64,000 nucleotides of DNA from Algicola sagamiensis DSM 14643 (GTDB taxonomy: Bacteria; Pseudomonadota; Gammaproteobacteria; Enterobacterales; Alteromonadaceae), in the NCBI RefSeq assembly GCF_000374485.1, contig NZ_KB894495.1:1-64000 (forward strand). The letters are read 5' to 3'. Of this stretch, positions 1 through 9,572 are shown one piece after another. Positions within the stretch are counted from its first letter, which is position 1, and every line of letters begins with the position of its first letter. Both the position numbers and the translations under genes were made by a program. The notes under the pieces were generated by a model. The model ran no database searches. It saw only the letters and a list, made by a program, of their open reading frames with translations, and was not told the DNA's origin.

Positions 1-72
1 GATGTCATTGCAGGGATCGAATTCAAGGATGGAGAAAAAGTAACGTCGGATGATCAACAGGATGCTGCATGA
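1..72 (+). CDS. 3' end of an ORF entering from the left edge
   Basis: Frame 1 is open from the first base to a TGA at 70-72 and encodes 23 residues beginning DVIAGIEFKDGEKV. The stop overlaps the ATG of the RHS gene (ATGA at 69-72). The peptide resembles the end of an FG-GAP/VCBS unit, which is also what the N-terminus of the next ORF contains. It may therefore be a separate translationally coupled gene, or the 5' part of one longer RHS gene broken by a frameshift here. The reading frame is seen; the relationship is inferred, and the body of the ORF lies outside the window. Confidence 0.45.
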   Translation, partial: DVIAGIEFKDGEKVTSDDQQDAA

Positions 73-3000
73 TCATGTCATACACCAGATTTGACTATAG
101 CTCTATTTTGTTTATTAAAGATGGAAATTGGCATGTTGCATTTCATCAATCGCCAACGAGTACGCTCAACCAAAAACGTCTTGATATTAAAAATTCATCA
201 TCACTTCAACCTGGACAAATTACTACCGCAGATGTAAATGGCGATGGGCAAATGGATAAGGTTGAACTGGATTACACCTATCTACTTGATAAAACAGGTA
301 GTGCCATCTACGCGAACATCAATCAAAATGGCGAGTTGTCTAAAAAACAATTCCGAGTCATGCATGATTTAGGGAATGTGAAGTCCGTTCCTTTGATTGT
401 AGCTGGTAATGCGGATGTGAATGGGGATGGTGTCACGGATATTATTCTCAAGGCAAATGTACACAGTACCTCAGGAGGCAACTCTAGTACGAAGCCAGTC
501 ACTTCACCAGTGGGAATTTGTTCTAAATACGAAAGAAATGAACCCGGAATTTACCGTCATTGTTTATGCCAGAATGCGCCTGATCCTAAAAAATATGGGT
601 GTGTGAGAGGGATCATTCCCGAGCCGCCCACACCGGGGATGGATCCGAGACCCATTGATGATCAAATACTAATGTTAGTTGATACTCCAGGTGATCACGT
701 GAACTACCGTATGAAACGGAGTACTTCGATGGGTATGTCGGCCTCTTCAACAAAGCGTCGTCCATCAAGTAAAAAGAACCGTTTGATTGCTTTGATTTCA
801 AAACATACCAAACCAATTACGGAGCTGAGTAAGCTCGAAAGTCTAGAATATGAACATGTTAGTTTAGGTCCAATCGATGATGATACAGACTTTCAGTTTG
901 TTGACTTAAATCGGGATGGTCTGTCAGATATTTTGTATAAAACGAACAATCTGATTAGTTATCAGCTGAGTAATGGCTTTGGTTTTAATGAAGAACAATC
1001 TCTTTTCTTGACACGTTCGTCTTATCGCGATGGAGACTGGACGGTCAAAGAGACTTTCTCAAATGTTCATATTCTTGATTTAGATAATGATGGAAAACTT
1101 GAGGCATATTATGATGTCAAAGGAGAGAAGCATAAAGTTGTCAAAGTCCAGTCTCATAGCTATTGGATACGTCGAAACAAAGATGTCTACGATTACTTCC
1201 ATGAGTTGCGTAGAGCCAATATCGAGGTCTATGGTTCTGGTCAAACTTTAAAAGGTGTCAGTACAAATAATCTTGTCGCAAGCGTGAATGCCAAAGATGT
1301 TGAGTTCCGTTTTGTTGATCAAAAGGGAAATGGTCACCCGGATCTGATGATATTTGATGGGGATAAAAAGCGACTCTACATAAAAAGAAACCAAGCCAAT
1401 CACAACTTTTTAGGAGACAAACTCAAAAAGCTTACGGTTGGTTATTCACCCTCAACAGCAACGGGTGCCAATATCTCAACAGAGATCACCTACACCCCGA
1501 TGAGAAACCGTCGTGTTTACGACCCTGAAACACGATCAAATACCACAACATATGTTCCAAAGAATGGACAGCCACTAGTCTCAAAGGTGACCTCCAGCAC
1601 GTACGATATGGCACTTGGGCGTGATGTTGCGGACACAGTGACTTACAAATATGCAGGGTTGAAATTAGACCGTCGTGGTTTAGGCAACCTTGGATTCCGT
1701 CAGATCACATCTACATCGTCGCGAGATGGGACAAAAACGGTTACTACCTATGGTCAATCGCGTTATAACCGGATGATGCCACTGAAGACGAAAGCGTACT
1801 TTGCAAATGGGAAGCTCTCCAAAGTCAGTGAAAACCGCTATAAAACGATGAGACTTGTGGGTGATCACAAATCTTATGTTACCTATGCTAATCGTGTGAC
1901 TGATCAAACCTATACCATGACTTCCGATGGACAGCATCGCTACCTAGGCAAGACAGAAACAATCTTTGAGCAGGACCGTTATGGCAATATGACCTCATCA
2001 ATCGTCAATATGTTTGATGACTCTGGTACTGTGTTGCATCGAACAACAACGGAGAATGAATTTGGTTCACAGCATGAGGAAAAGCGCTACGGCCGATTAA
2101 GCGAAGTTAAAGTCACGAAAAAGCAATTTGCTCACACCATCGCGGGAGTGACCCAGCCAGAAAGTACGATGCGTAAACGAAGCCTGTTCACCTATTATCA
2201 GGATGGCGTGAAAAAGGGGATGTTGAAGTCGGAAATTACCGAGCCGGGTTTGGACACAGAAAAAACCGTGACGCGTGATTATGATGCCTTCGGTAATACG
2301 GTGATAACCAAAAGTCAGACCAAATTGGGTGCGCGTGTTGCTTCTGTGCAATATGACAGTCGTGGTCGTTACGTTGATCATACAACGGATGCGTTAGGCC
2401 GCAAAACTTACCACTTCTATAATGGGCGTTCTGCTGAAGAAGTCGAAGGTCCGTTTTATAGTCAGGCAACCGTCTCACCAGCAAAACTCATCACCACACA
2501 GTATTTTAGCAACTATGGATTGGTTATCCGCACGGTCTATCCAGATGGGACCGAGAAGCGAACGACGAAATCTTATTGTCAGGGAAGCTGTTGGGGCAAA
2601 TCACTCATTCAAGTCGTTGAATCGAAGACAGGCATGTCTGATAGCGTCTCGTATCTGGACCGTTATGGACGGACAGTCATGACAGAAAATACGTTGCTTG
2701 ATGGTTCGGTGTCACAAACGCGCACAACTTATAATGCGGATAACCAAGTTGTTCGTGCATATCAACCAGCGAAAGGTAGTGCCCAAAGCTCGATTTATGT
2801 TGAAACCCGATATGACCAATACAAGCGTCCAGTCGCAAAAGTGCATAGTAATGGCAGCCAAAAGACCATTGGTTATTATGGGCGTGTGACGGAAGTATCA
2901 AACCTAGGTCACTTACCCGGGGAATACATCTACGTCCAAAATGTGGTCAGCCCACTTGGGAGTGAGATCGTCACGTTTGCCCCAACGACACAAGCCCAAA

Positions 3001-5897
3001 TGGGCGAAACGGGACAAGTCAGTCAGCGGGCGAGGGTCCAAAAGACCTATGATGCATATGGTCAACTGCAACACTCGTCAACTTTTGCACAAGATGCCAA
3101 TGGCGATATGCAATCCTCTGTGGTCTCGGTGACGTATGACAACTATGGCCGTAAACTCACCACAACCGACCCAGAGAAGGGCACTTGGACGTATACCTAT
3201 GATGCATCAGGGATGCTGAAAACCCAGACCGATGCCAATGGGAATGTCAAAACCCTGACTTACGACCCATACGGTCGTTTGGTTCAAAGCACCATTCTAA
3301 ATTGGCAAGGGAAAACCATCCTCACGTGTCAACGTTATGAAGATAAGCAAGTCCCTTGGGTTGGCTCTGTTGTTGAAGAGTCCATCAGTGAAGTGGATGC
3401 AGGCAAGACGTGTGCGGATATCAAAAAGTCAGATGCTTACGAGCATAGAGCGTATCAATTCGACAACTTGGGGCGTGCAACGCAAACGACCACGACTTTG
3501 GATAAGACGAAAGCGTTTATTACGGGCGTGACTTATGATGAGTTTGGCCGTGTGGCGACGCAGATTTATCCCAATGGATTTACGGTTCGCAATGAATACG
3601 CGGACAATGGTCAGCTTAAAGCGATTTACAATGCCCAAAGTGGTGACTTGTACCAACGTGTTGATGCTGTCGATGCCTTAGGGCGTGTCACCAAAGAAAC
3701 CGTCCTGGGTGGTGTGACGCGCAGTAAAGGCTTTGATGCGCAGCGGGGTTGGGTGAAGGATATTCGGATCAGCTCGAATGCCCATGGTGATTTATACCAT
3801 GTCAGCTATGCGCATTACGAAAACGGCAGTACAAAAACCCGCTCCAGCGAGTACTTCGATAATACGGGTGCGAGTGATAACACCACACCATTCTTATCCG
3901 TCGAAGAAAACTTCACCTTTGATAAACCATTCGACCGTCTGACGAAAAGAACGGTGAACTTCAAGACGGATATCTTGAACTTGGGCGATGCAGTCGCGCA
4001 AGCACAGGAATTCCGTTACGACGGCTTTGGGAATATGACCTATATGACGGGGGCGGGCGAGTACGTATACGATGCCGACAAACCCCACCGTTTAGCGTTT
4101 ATTCGCAATGAGCAAGACCCGACGAAGCTGAGAAGGTTTTACTATGACGCGTCAGGTAATATTAGCTGGCAGTCAGGTGAAGGCGAGAAGCACTTCTATT
4201 ACAGCACGCGCCATAAGCTCAGACACTTGATTGCGAATGGTGTGAATTCGATGTTCCGCTATGGCCTGGGCAACAGTCGTTACTACCGAAGAGATATCTT
4301 CAGTGACCATGGTGGCGTGTATGGCAGCCAAACGACTTACTATGTGGGTAAGTCTTATGAGAAAGTTTGGGCAACCGGGCTTAAGGACAAAACAGGAAAG
4401 ACCCTGCCAGATTTAGGTTGGGAAACCTACTATGTCGGCTCGATTGCCATCAAGAAATTCGCAGATGGTCGTGATGATACTATCCGAGTGATGCACAGTG
4501 ATGCGCTTGGCTCTACGACAGCAGTCACGGATGAAAACGGGGTTGTGGTATCACAAAGCCTGTTTGACCCATTTGGCAAACGCCAGGATGTGATTGCGTC
4601 ATCGAGTAAAATCGACCAATACCAACCGATGGAAGAGAACCGTGGCTTTACCGGTCATGAGGAAATCAATCGCACGGGTATCATTCATATGAATGGTCGG
4701 ATTTACGATATGGATGTTGGACGCTTTATGCAGGCCGATCCATTCATTCAATATCCAAGTGATACGCAGGGCTATAACCGCTATGCCTATGTGCAAAATA
4801 ATCCGCTGAAGTTTACGGATCCGAGCGGGTTCTTATTCAAAAAACTCTTGAATGTTGCAGGTGAACTGACAGGTGCAAAGTGGGTGCTCAAGCAACTTGC
4901 CAGGAATAAATATCTGAATATGGGAGTGCAGATTGGTTTGGCATTTCTTCCGGGTGGCCCTCTATGGACAGCCGCCTATGTTGGCATGTATGCAGGCGCC
5001 CAGTCGTATTATATGACGGGAAGCCTTGGTGCAGGGATACGCGCAGGCGCGATTGCCTTTGGAACTGCGTATGCGATGCATAAGATTGGTGAGTATGCCC
5101 GTGCAAACTATGGTGGTGCCACTGAGGCAACGGGCATTAGTTTAGGTAAAAATGCAGCAGGTGAGATCGTGTATGCCTCCGCAGGCAACTTTTCCAAAGT
5201 TGTTGCGATGCACGCCGTGGTTGGTGGCTTGTCAGCCAAAGCCTCGGGTGGTAAATTCTCCCACGGTTTCTTCAGCGCAGGCTTCACAAAGTTCACGACC
5301 CCGACAATAGTCGGTAACATCAGCAATCAGTACTATCAAGTCGCAGCATCCATGGTTGTCGGCGGCACAGCCTCTGTGATCAGCGGCGGTAAGTTTGCCA
5401 ATGGTGCAAAGACGGCTGCTTATCAGATGATTTTTAATCAGTTGGGTGGAAGGCTCAAAAGAGGCCATGGAAGACCTAAACTTTCTGAGACTCAAAAAAA
5501 GTTTATGGAGAAAAAAGCGGGCTTTCATAAATTTTGGATGAAAAATGGAGATTTATCAGTTGAAGCAACTGGATGTGCGGGGCCTTGCGCATCTTTGGAG
5601 CTGGAGTACACAGATCAGTACGGATTTTCGGGGTCAGGGGCTTTAGCTACAGAGTGGGGAGCTGGTGTTGTATTGGGTGCTGGTGCTGACTTTACATTAT
5701 ATAACTCAAATAACCCATTAATTGCGAATTATGATGTAACATGGACTCAATCGTTATCAGTACAGTTAGGCCCTATAGGGTTTTCGACAACTCGAGTTGG
5801 TGGTGTCAATGGACCATTATCAACTAACTTTGAATTAAAGCTTAGATTCCCTGGAGGACTGGGAGTTTCTGGTGGAGTAGGAGCCAAATTATGGTAG
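69..5897 (+). CDS. RHS/YD-repeat protein with FG-GAP repeats and variable C-terminal tail
   Basis: A 1942-residue protein. The N-terminal third carries several FG-GAP/VCBS-like units (ADVNGDGQMD, ADVNGDGVTD, VDLNRDGLSD, LDLDNDGKLE). The middle (about 500-1500) is a long run of YD repeats (YDxxGR variants), which in this family fold into a hollow shell around the C-terminus. The RHS-associated core lies near residues 1550-1588 (GRFMQADPFIQ, NRYAYVQNNPL, DPSGF). After it comes a glycine/alanine-rich hydrophobic stretch with two GGKFxxG motifs, the usual pre-toxin linker, then a tail of about 145 residues rich in alternating Gly/Ser/Thr and beta-like strands (ends GVGAKLW). No signal peptide is visible, and the start lies inside an FG-GAP region, so the true N-terminus may be upstream. 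The tail DNA looks more AT-rich than the core. Probable surface or secreted polymorphic toxin; the activity of the tail is unknown. Confidence 0.92.
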   Translation: MIMSYTRFDYSSILFIKDGNWHVAFHQSPTSTLNQKRLDIKNSSSLQPGQITTADVNGDGQMDKVELDYTYLLDKTGSAIYANINQNGELSKKQFRVMHDLGNVKSVPLIVAGNADVNGDGVTDIILKANVHSTSGGNSSTKPVTSPVGICSKYERNEPGIYRHCLCQNAPDPKKYGCVRGIIPEPPTPGMDPRPIDDQILMLVDTPGDHVNYRMKRSTSMGMSASSTKRRPSSKKNRLIALISKHTKPITELSKLESLEYEHVSLGPIDDDTDFQFVDLNRDGLSDILYKTNNLISYQLSNGFGFNEEQSLFLTRSSYRDGDWTVKETFSNVHILDLDNDGKLEAYYDVKGEKHKVVKVQSHSYWIRRNKDVYDYFHELRRANIEVYGSGQTLKGVSTNNLVASVNAKDVEFRFVDQKGNGHPDLMIFDGDKKRLYIKRNQANHNFLGDKLKKLTVGYSPSTATGANISTEITYTPMRNRRVYDPETRSNTTTYVPKNGQPLVSKVTSSTYDMALGRDVADTVTYKYAGLKLDRRGLGNLGFRQITSTSSRDGTKTVTTYGQSRYNRMMPLKTKAYFANGKLSKVSENRYKTMRLVGDHKSYVTYANRVTDQTYTMTSDGQHRYLGKTETIFEQDRYGNMTSSIVNMFDDSGTVLHRTTTENEFGSQHEEKRYGRLSEVKVTKKQFAHTIAGVTQPESTMRKRSLFTYYQDGVKKGMLKSEITEPGLDTEKTVTRDYDAFGNTVITKSQTKLGARVASVQYDSRGRYVDHTTDALGRKTYHFYNGRSAEEVEGPFYSQATVSPAKLITTQYFSNYGLVIRTVYPDGTEKRTTKSYCQGSCWGKSLIQVVESKTGMSDSVSYLDRYGRTVMTENTLLDGSVSQTRTTYNADNQVVRAYQPAKGSAQSSIYVETRYDQYKRPVAKVHSNGSQKTIGYYGRVTEVSNLGHLPGEYIYVQNVVSPLGSEIVTFAPTTQAQMGETGQVSQRARVQKTYDAYGQLQHSSTFAQDANGDMQSSVVSVTYDNYGRKLTTTDPEKGTWTYTYDASGMLKTQTDANGNVKTLTYDPYGRLVQSTILNWQGKTILTCQRYEDKQVPWVGSVVEESISEVDAGKTCADIKKSDAYEHRAYQFDNLGRATQTTTTLDKTKAFITGVTYDEFGRVATQIYPNGFTVRNEYADNGQLKAIYNAQSGDLYQRVDAVDALGRVTKETVLGGVTRSKGFDAQRGWVKDIRISSNAHGDLYHVSYAHYENGSTKTRSSEYFDNTGASDNTTPFLSVEENFTFDKPFDRLTKRTVNFKTDILNLGDAVAQAQEFRYDGFGNMTYMTGAGEYVYDADKPHRLAFIRNEQDPTKLRRFYYDASGNISWQSGEGEKHFYYSTRHKLRHLIANGVNSMFRYGLGNSRYYRRDIFSDHGGVYGSQTTYYVGKSYEKVWATGLKDKTGKTLPDLGWETYYVGSIAIKKFADGRDDTIRVMHSDALGSTTAVTDENGVVVSQSLFDPFGKRQDVIASSSKIDQYQPMEENRGFTGHEEINRTGIIHMNGRIYDMDVGRFMQADPFIQYPSDTQGYNRYAYVQNNPLKFTDPSGFLFKKLLNVAGELTGAKWVLKQLARNKYLNMGVQIGLAFLPGGPLWTAAYVGMYAGAQSYYMTGSLGAGIRAGAIAFGTAYAMHKIGEYARANYGGATEATGISLGKNAAGEIVYASAGNFSKVVAMHAVVGGLSAKASGGKFSHGFFSAGFTKFTTPTIVGNISNQYYQVAASMVVGGTASVISGGKFANGAKTAAYQMIFNQLGGRLKRGHGRPKLSETQKKFMEKKAGFHKFWMKNGDLSVEATGCAGPCASLELEYTDQYGFSGSGALATEWGAGVVLGAGADFTLYNSNNPLIANYDVTWTQSLSVQLGPIGFSTTRVGGVNGPLSTNFELKLRFPGGLGVSGGVGAKLW

Positions 5898-6187
5898 ATA
5901 TCATATTTTTTAGTAGCTTTTTTCTTGTATTATTTTTGGGAATAAGAGCAATCTCAATAGCAGATCAGTTGAAAGGGAGGCTAAAATTATCTCAATCAGC
6001 AATGACTATATGCTACCAAATAAATAGTGAAGCTCTTAACTATAAAGGGGAAAGCTCTTTTAACTTTAGAGGGGATGACTTAGCAAAAGCTTTCTATCAG
6101 AAAGGTACAAATAACGCAAAGCTAATGGTTGCTGTTGTACTCATCTCTATGATTTTATGTTTGACAGCTGAACTGATTAAAATGTAA
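5891..6187 (+). CDS. Small two-TM protein overlapping the RHS gene; candidate immunity protein
   Basis: This encodes 98 residues with a hydrophobic segment at about 3-21 (IIFFSSFFLVLFLGIRAI), a polar middle of about 55 residues, and a second hydrophobic segment at about 77-96. Its ATG overlaps the last 7 bases of the RHS gene, so translation is probably coupled. I recognise no family. A small gene directly behind an RHS tail, AT-rich like that tail, is the usual place for a cognate immunity protein. A membrane-located partner would suit a toxin that acts on the inner membrane. That role is inferred from position; a secretion helper or unrelated protein remains possible. Confidence 0.7.
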   Translation: MVDIIFFSSFFLVLFLGIRAISIADQLKGRLKLSQSAMTICYQINSEALNYKGESSFNFRGDDLAKAFYQKGTNNAKLMVAVVLISMILCLTAELIKM

Positions 6188-6223
6188 TTTTTACAATTAT
6201 CAAGGTAAGAATTTTCGTAGCAT

Positions 6224-6253
6224 TGTAGTGGTCAACTAATTTTGGCCACTACA
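6224..6253. repeat. Perfect 8-bp inverted repeat (TGTAGTGG / CCACTACA)
   Basis: TGTAGTGG at 6224-6231 pairs with CCACTACA at 6246-6253 around a 14-nt AT-rich loop. It lies between the convergent RHS-partner gene and the HU gene. Neither side has a good T run, so it is a weak terminator at best. Its TG...CA ends also recall terminal repeats of transposable elements, but no transposase is nearby. Confidence 0.5.
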
Positions 6254-6283
6254 GATTGATAGAGCACCCCTGCGGCTCAAACC

Positions 6284-6559
6284 TCACCCATTCACAAATT
6301 CTTTCAACGACTTCCCAGCCGAAAAACTTGGCACTTTAGTCGCTGCGATTTTCATTGTTTCACCTGTCTGCGGGTTACGTCCCAAGCGCTCCTTTCTTTC
6401 ATTCACTTTGAATGTACCAAAACCAACGAGCGAAACCTGATCACCTTCTTCAAGCGCTGAGCTGATGGATTCAAGAATGCCGTTAAGTGCTTTGCTTGCT
6501 GTTGCTTTTGGGATGTCTGCTTCGTGGGCAATCTTGGCGATGAGTTCTGATTTGTTCAT
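6284..6559 (-). CDS. hup: HU-family DNA-binding protein
   Basis: A 91-residue histone-like protein, the normal HU length. It shows the HU signature: [11 protein letters not shown] start, GFGTFKV, the arm motif GRNPQTGE (proline intercalates into DNA), and a C-terminal [13 protein letters not shown] helix. HU works as a dimer that bends and compacts DNA. Whether this is the housekeeping copy or an accessory paralogue cannot be told from the window. It sits alone, convergent with the RHS cassette and with its own upstream region, so horizontal linkage to the cassette is possible but unproven. Confidence 0.95.
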   Translation of the reverse strand: MNKSELIAKIAHEADIPKATASKALNGILESISSALEEGDQVSLVGFGTFKVNERKERLGRNPQTGETMKIAATKVPSFSAGKSLKEFVNG

Positions 6560-6639
6560 GATGGTTATCCTTTATTTTGGAGAGTAATATAGAACATCAT
6601 GTACGGTGAGGGAATAGGCTGTAGAATGCAAAAATTGAG

Positions 6640-6662
6640 TGTGTACCAAACTGTGTACCAAA
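6640..6662. repeat. Tandem 11-bp direct repeat TGTGTACCAAA
   Basis: Two identical 11-mers (6640-6650 and 6652-6662) are separated by one C, giving a 12-bp period. They lie between the divergent end of the HU region and the ppk terminus, at the boundary between the accessory block and conserved genes. It could be an attachment-site remnant or a regulator site for the HU promoter. The repeat is seen; the function is not known. Confidence 0.55.
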
Positions 6663-6779
6663 ACATTTGCTCAATAAATTAATGTTGCTTAAAGTGCTTA
6701 TAATACATACAGATAAGAGTAAATTTCTGTAAAAGGAATAGCATAGTCGATGCTACTCCTGAATAAATCACACAATCGA

Positions 6780-8840
6780 TTATTTTATATTTTCCTGCTG
6801 GGCGATAAAGCGATGGATCTCAACTTGAGAACGGATCTTGCGTTTATTACCGCGTGGTTTGTATCGATTTTTTTGTTCCGCATCAATAATACGTGCTTTT
6901 GTCGTATCTTTGAACTGGATCTCAAGAATATTGATGATCTGCTGTTTGAGATTTGTATCGTATATTGGTACGCCCACTTCAACTCGATGATCAATATTTC
7001 GTGTCATCCAATCGGCTGAAGAAATAAAGACATCATGTTGGCCATTATTGTGGAAGACACAAACGCGGGGATGTTCAAGGAATCGGTCAACAATACTAAT
7101 CACTTCAATGTTTTCACTCAGCCCCTTCACGCCGGGAACCAATGAGCACATACCACGAATGATTGCTCTTACTCTGACGCCTGCATGGCTTGCCTGATAA
7201 AGCTTAGCGATTATTTCTCGGTCGACTAAGTTGTTTACTTTAATGATGATTTCAGAAGGGAGTCCCGATTTGGCATGTTTCATTTCTCGGCCAATCATCT
7301 TGAGAAGTCGTTGCCTGGAATTCAGCGGAGAAACAACCAAATGTTTGAAGTCGAAACGCTTATAACTATTCATGATAAAGTTAAAGACGTGATCGACTTC
7401 CTGTGTGACTTCTGGGTAACAAGTGAATAAACTAAAGTCGGTATAGAGTTTGGCTGTTTTCTCATGAAAATTGCCGGTTCCGATATGAGCATATCGAACC
7501 ACTTTGCCTTTTTCCTTGCGTTTGATGAGACATAGTTTGCTATGCACCTTGAGAGAAGGGATCCCGAAAATGACATGGATCCCCGCATCCGTCATTGTTT
7601 TTGCCCATTCAATATTTGCTTCTTCATCAAATCGGGCGCGTAACTCGACGACGACGGTCACTTTCTTCCCATTTTTGACTGCGTCTTCCAAAGATCCGAT
7701 TATCCGAGATTTTTTTGCAACTCGATACATGTTTAAGTAGATCGACGTCACCTTCGGATCAAAGGATGCCTGGCGAACCAATTCTGTGAAATGACGAAAC
7801 TTATGATAGGGATAATACAAGAGAATATCTTGCTGTTGGATTGCTTCAAATGCTGTTGGAAACTGACTAAAAGCCTGTGATTCGATAGACGGCAGCTTCG
7901 GATTTTCCAAGTACGCACGGCCAACATTCGGAAAAGAAAGAAAGTCTTTGAAATTCCGGTAACGCCCAGCAGGCTGGAGAGAATCCAAAGAAGAAAAGTG
8001 CAGCTTTTTCTTTAAAAGCTTGATCATATGCTCTGGCATATCTTCATCGAATACTGCCCGTACAGGCTCAGAGTTGACCCGTTGTTTGAGACCGCGAGAC
8101 ATATTGTCTAAAAGGCTTTGGTCGATTTCATGGTGGAGATCGTACTCTGCATCACGCGTCATTTTGAGGGAGTATGCACTGATCGTATCGAAGACCATAA
8201 AGCCTGAGAATACCTCGCTAAGAAAGTGACAAATAATGTCATCAAGTAAAATGATGTTCTTTTTCTTTTTACTTCCCTCCGGTGGAAGCTGAACAAATCG
8301 TGGTAAGTCATCCGTGGGTACTTCGATAACGGCATACTCTGGCTTTTGTTCATCTTTGATCATCTCAACCACAAGGTAGGCATGTTGATCGTCCATACAT
8401 TCAACAAGGTCGACATCATCCGTGACAATAATAGGCGAAATATGACGAAGGACTTTGTCACGGAAATATTGTTTGAGCCAGGAGTCATGAAAATGGCTGA
8501 CTTTGTCATGAGAAACGATATGGATGTTATGTCGAGCGAGGGTTTTGCAGCAGTCGTTATAGATGGTATTGAACTTTTTGTTGAGTTTTAGGACTTTTTC
8601 GTGAATTTGGTGGAGAAGGCGTTCTGGATCATCGTGTTCTGACTGATACTTTTTTAGCAGTATTCGCCGCCGCACTTCTGCGACTCTTACCCTAAAAAAT
8701 TCATCCATATTACTGGAAAAAATGCCTAAAAAGCGTAGGCGCTCGATAATCGGAACTGTTTCGTCGGCAGCCTCTTGAAGTACGCGTTCGTTAAATGAAA
8801 GCCAACTGAGCTCTTTTGGAAAAAATAATGGATTGGTCAT
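6780..8840 (-). CDS. ppk: Polyphosphate kinase (PPK1)
   Basis: A 686-residue enzyme that polymerises the gamma-phosphate of ATP into inorganic polyphosphate, usually at the inner membrane. The order of motifs is that of PPK1: LSWLSFNERVLQEA at the N-terminus, SNMDEFFRVRV, then the phospholipase D-like catalytic half with KVHSK (His433, expected phosphoenzyme residue) and GTGNFHEKTAKLYTDFS (second His459), and late RAIIRGMCSLVPG. The length is typical (about 690). No ppx gene adjoins it; the nearest gene is the GcvR-like protein 231 bp upstream. It lies near the Pst genes, consistent with phosphate metabolism, but is transcribed separately and divergently from them. Confidence 0.97.
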   Translation of the reverse strand: MTNPLFFPKELSWLSFNERVLQEAADETVPIIERLRFLGIFSSNMDEFFRVRVAEVRRRILLKKYQSEHDDPERLLHQIHEKVLKLNKKFNTIYNDCCKTLARHNIHIVSHDKVSHFHDSWLKQYFRDKVLRHISPIIVTDDVDLVECMDDQHAYLVVEMIKDEQKPEYAVIEVPTDDLPRFVQLPPEGSKKKKNIILLDDIICHFLSEVFSGFMVFDTISAYSLKMTRDAEYDLHHEIDQSLLDNMSRGLKQRVNSEPVRAVFDEDMPEHMIKLLKKKLHFSSLDSLQPAGRYRNFKDFLSFPNVGRAYLENPKLPSIESQAFSQFPTAFEAIQQQDILLYYPYHKFRHFTELVRQASFDPKVTSIYLNMYRVAKKSRIIGSLEDAVKNGKKVTVVVELRARFDEEANIEWAKTMTDAGIHVIFGIPSLKVHSKLCLIKRKEKGKVVRYAHIGTGNFHEKTAKLYTDFSLFTCYPEVTQEVDHVFNFIMNSYKRFDFKHLVVSPLNSRQRLLKMIGREMKHAKSGLPSEIIIKVNNLVDREIIAKLYQASHAGVRVRAIIRGMCSLVPGVKGLSENIEVISIVDRFLEHPRVCVFHNNGQHDVFISSADWMTRNIDHRVEVGVPIYDTNLKQQIINILEIQFKDTTKARIIDAEQKNRYKPRGNKRKIRSQVEIHRFIAQQENIK

Positions 8841-9050
8841 GGATTTTTATTCTTCTTTGACGACATAGGTCACGTTTGATTGAGAAACACACCCTGGATA
8901 AAGATGGGTACGTAGAGCTATTATGACGAGAATTAACTGATGGATCAATCAGGTAGATCAAAGATATGTCGGGAATTCGTTAGGAAGACGGGATTTAAGA
9001 AGGGCGTTTAAGAAAAGGTGGTTCGCGGAAAGGTATTGAGAAAAGGTATT

Positions 9051-9068
9051 CTGGGGCTGACGCCCCAG
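9051..9068 (-). terminator. GC-rich hairpin after the ACT-domain gene
   Basis: CTGGGGC (9051-9057) and GCCCCAG (9062-9068) form a 7-bp stem with a 4-nt loop, 3 bases past the stop of the gene at 9072-9572. The minus-strand sequence that follows is only moderately T-rich (AATACCTTTTCTC). Confidence 0.6.
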
Positions 9069-9071
9069 CAC

Positions 9072-9572
9072 TTATTCTTCAATATCGATCACGAGATCAT
9101 TTGCGAGTGCTTCGACTGACTCGATCAAAGTCTCTTTATCAACATCTTCAGGGATGGATACTGTTGCGACAGCATTAAACATTGGGGATCCCCAATTGGG
9201 TGCGCTCTGTTGTGCACTGGTAAAATGAACGATATTCGCACCATTTTGGGCCAATACACTGGATAATTCTTGGACGATCCCAGGACGATCATTCCCTGTA
9301 ATTGCAAAATTGATTTCCGAGCGTGTTTTTTCTTCTTCTTGCCGCCCCTCATGAACACGGATATCTAAATCCACCATCCCTTCTACAGCATGGCAAAGTG
9401 CTTCATGGTTATTATCGTCGATTTCGATTTGCACGATGCCTGCGAATTGACCTGCGAGGTGACTTAGATCACTTTTGAGCCAGTTGCCTTTATGCTCTAG
9501 GACCATTTGAGAGAGTCCATCGACAAGTCCAGGTTTATCTGGACCAACAATGGTGAGAATCAGTTGTTTCAT
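9072..9572 (-). CDS. gcvR: ACT-domain regulator, GcvR-like (glycine cleavage repressor family)
   Basis: This encodes 166 residues made of two ACT domains: the first starts LILTIVGPDKPGLVDGLS, the second at about 88 with NFAITGNDRPGIVQELS. ACT pairs of this size match GcvR, which in E. coli binds GcvA and glycine to repress the glycine cleavage operon. There is no DNA-binding domain, as expected. No gcv genes are nearby, so the assignment rests on architecture and length alone. A hairpin terminator follows the stop. The divergent pst operon starts 256 bp upstream. Confidence 0.85.
   Translation of the reverse strand: MKQLILTIVGPDKPGLVDGLSQMVLEHKGNWLKSDLSHLAGQFAGIVQIEIDDNNHEALCHAVEGMVDLDIRVHEGRQEEEKTRSEINFAITGNDRPGIVQELSSVLAQNGANIVHFTSAQQSAPNWGSPMFNAVATVSIPEDVDKETLIESVEALANDLVIDIEE

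Noticed and set aside
6750-7019. Plus-strand 89-codon frame over the ppk 3' end
   Set aside because: It is antisense to the conserved PPK C-terminus and has no ribosome binding site or recognisable product.
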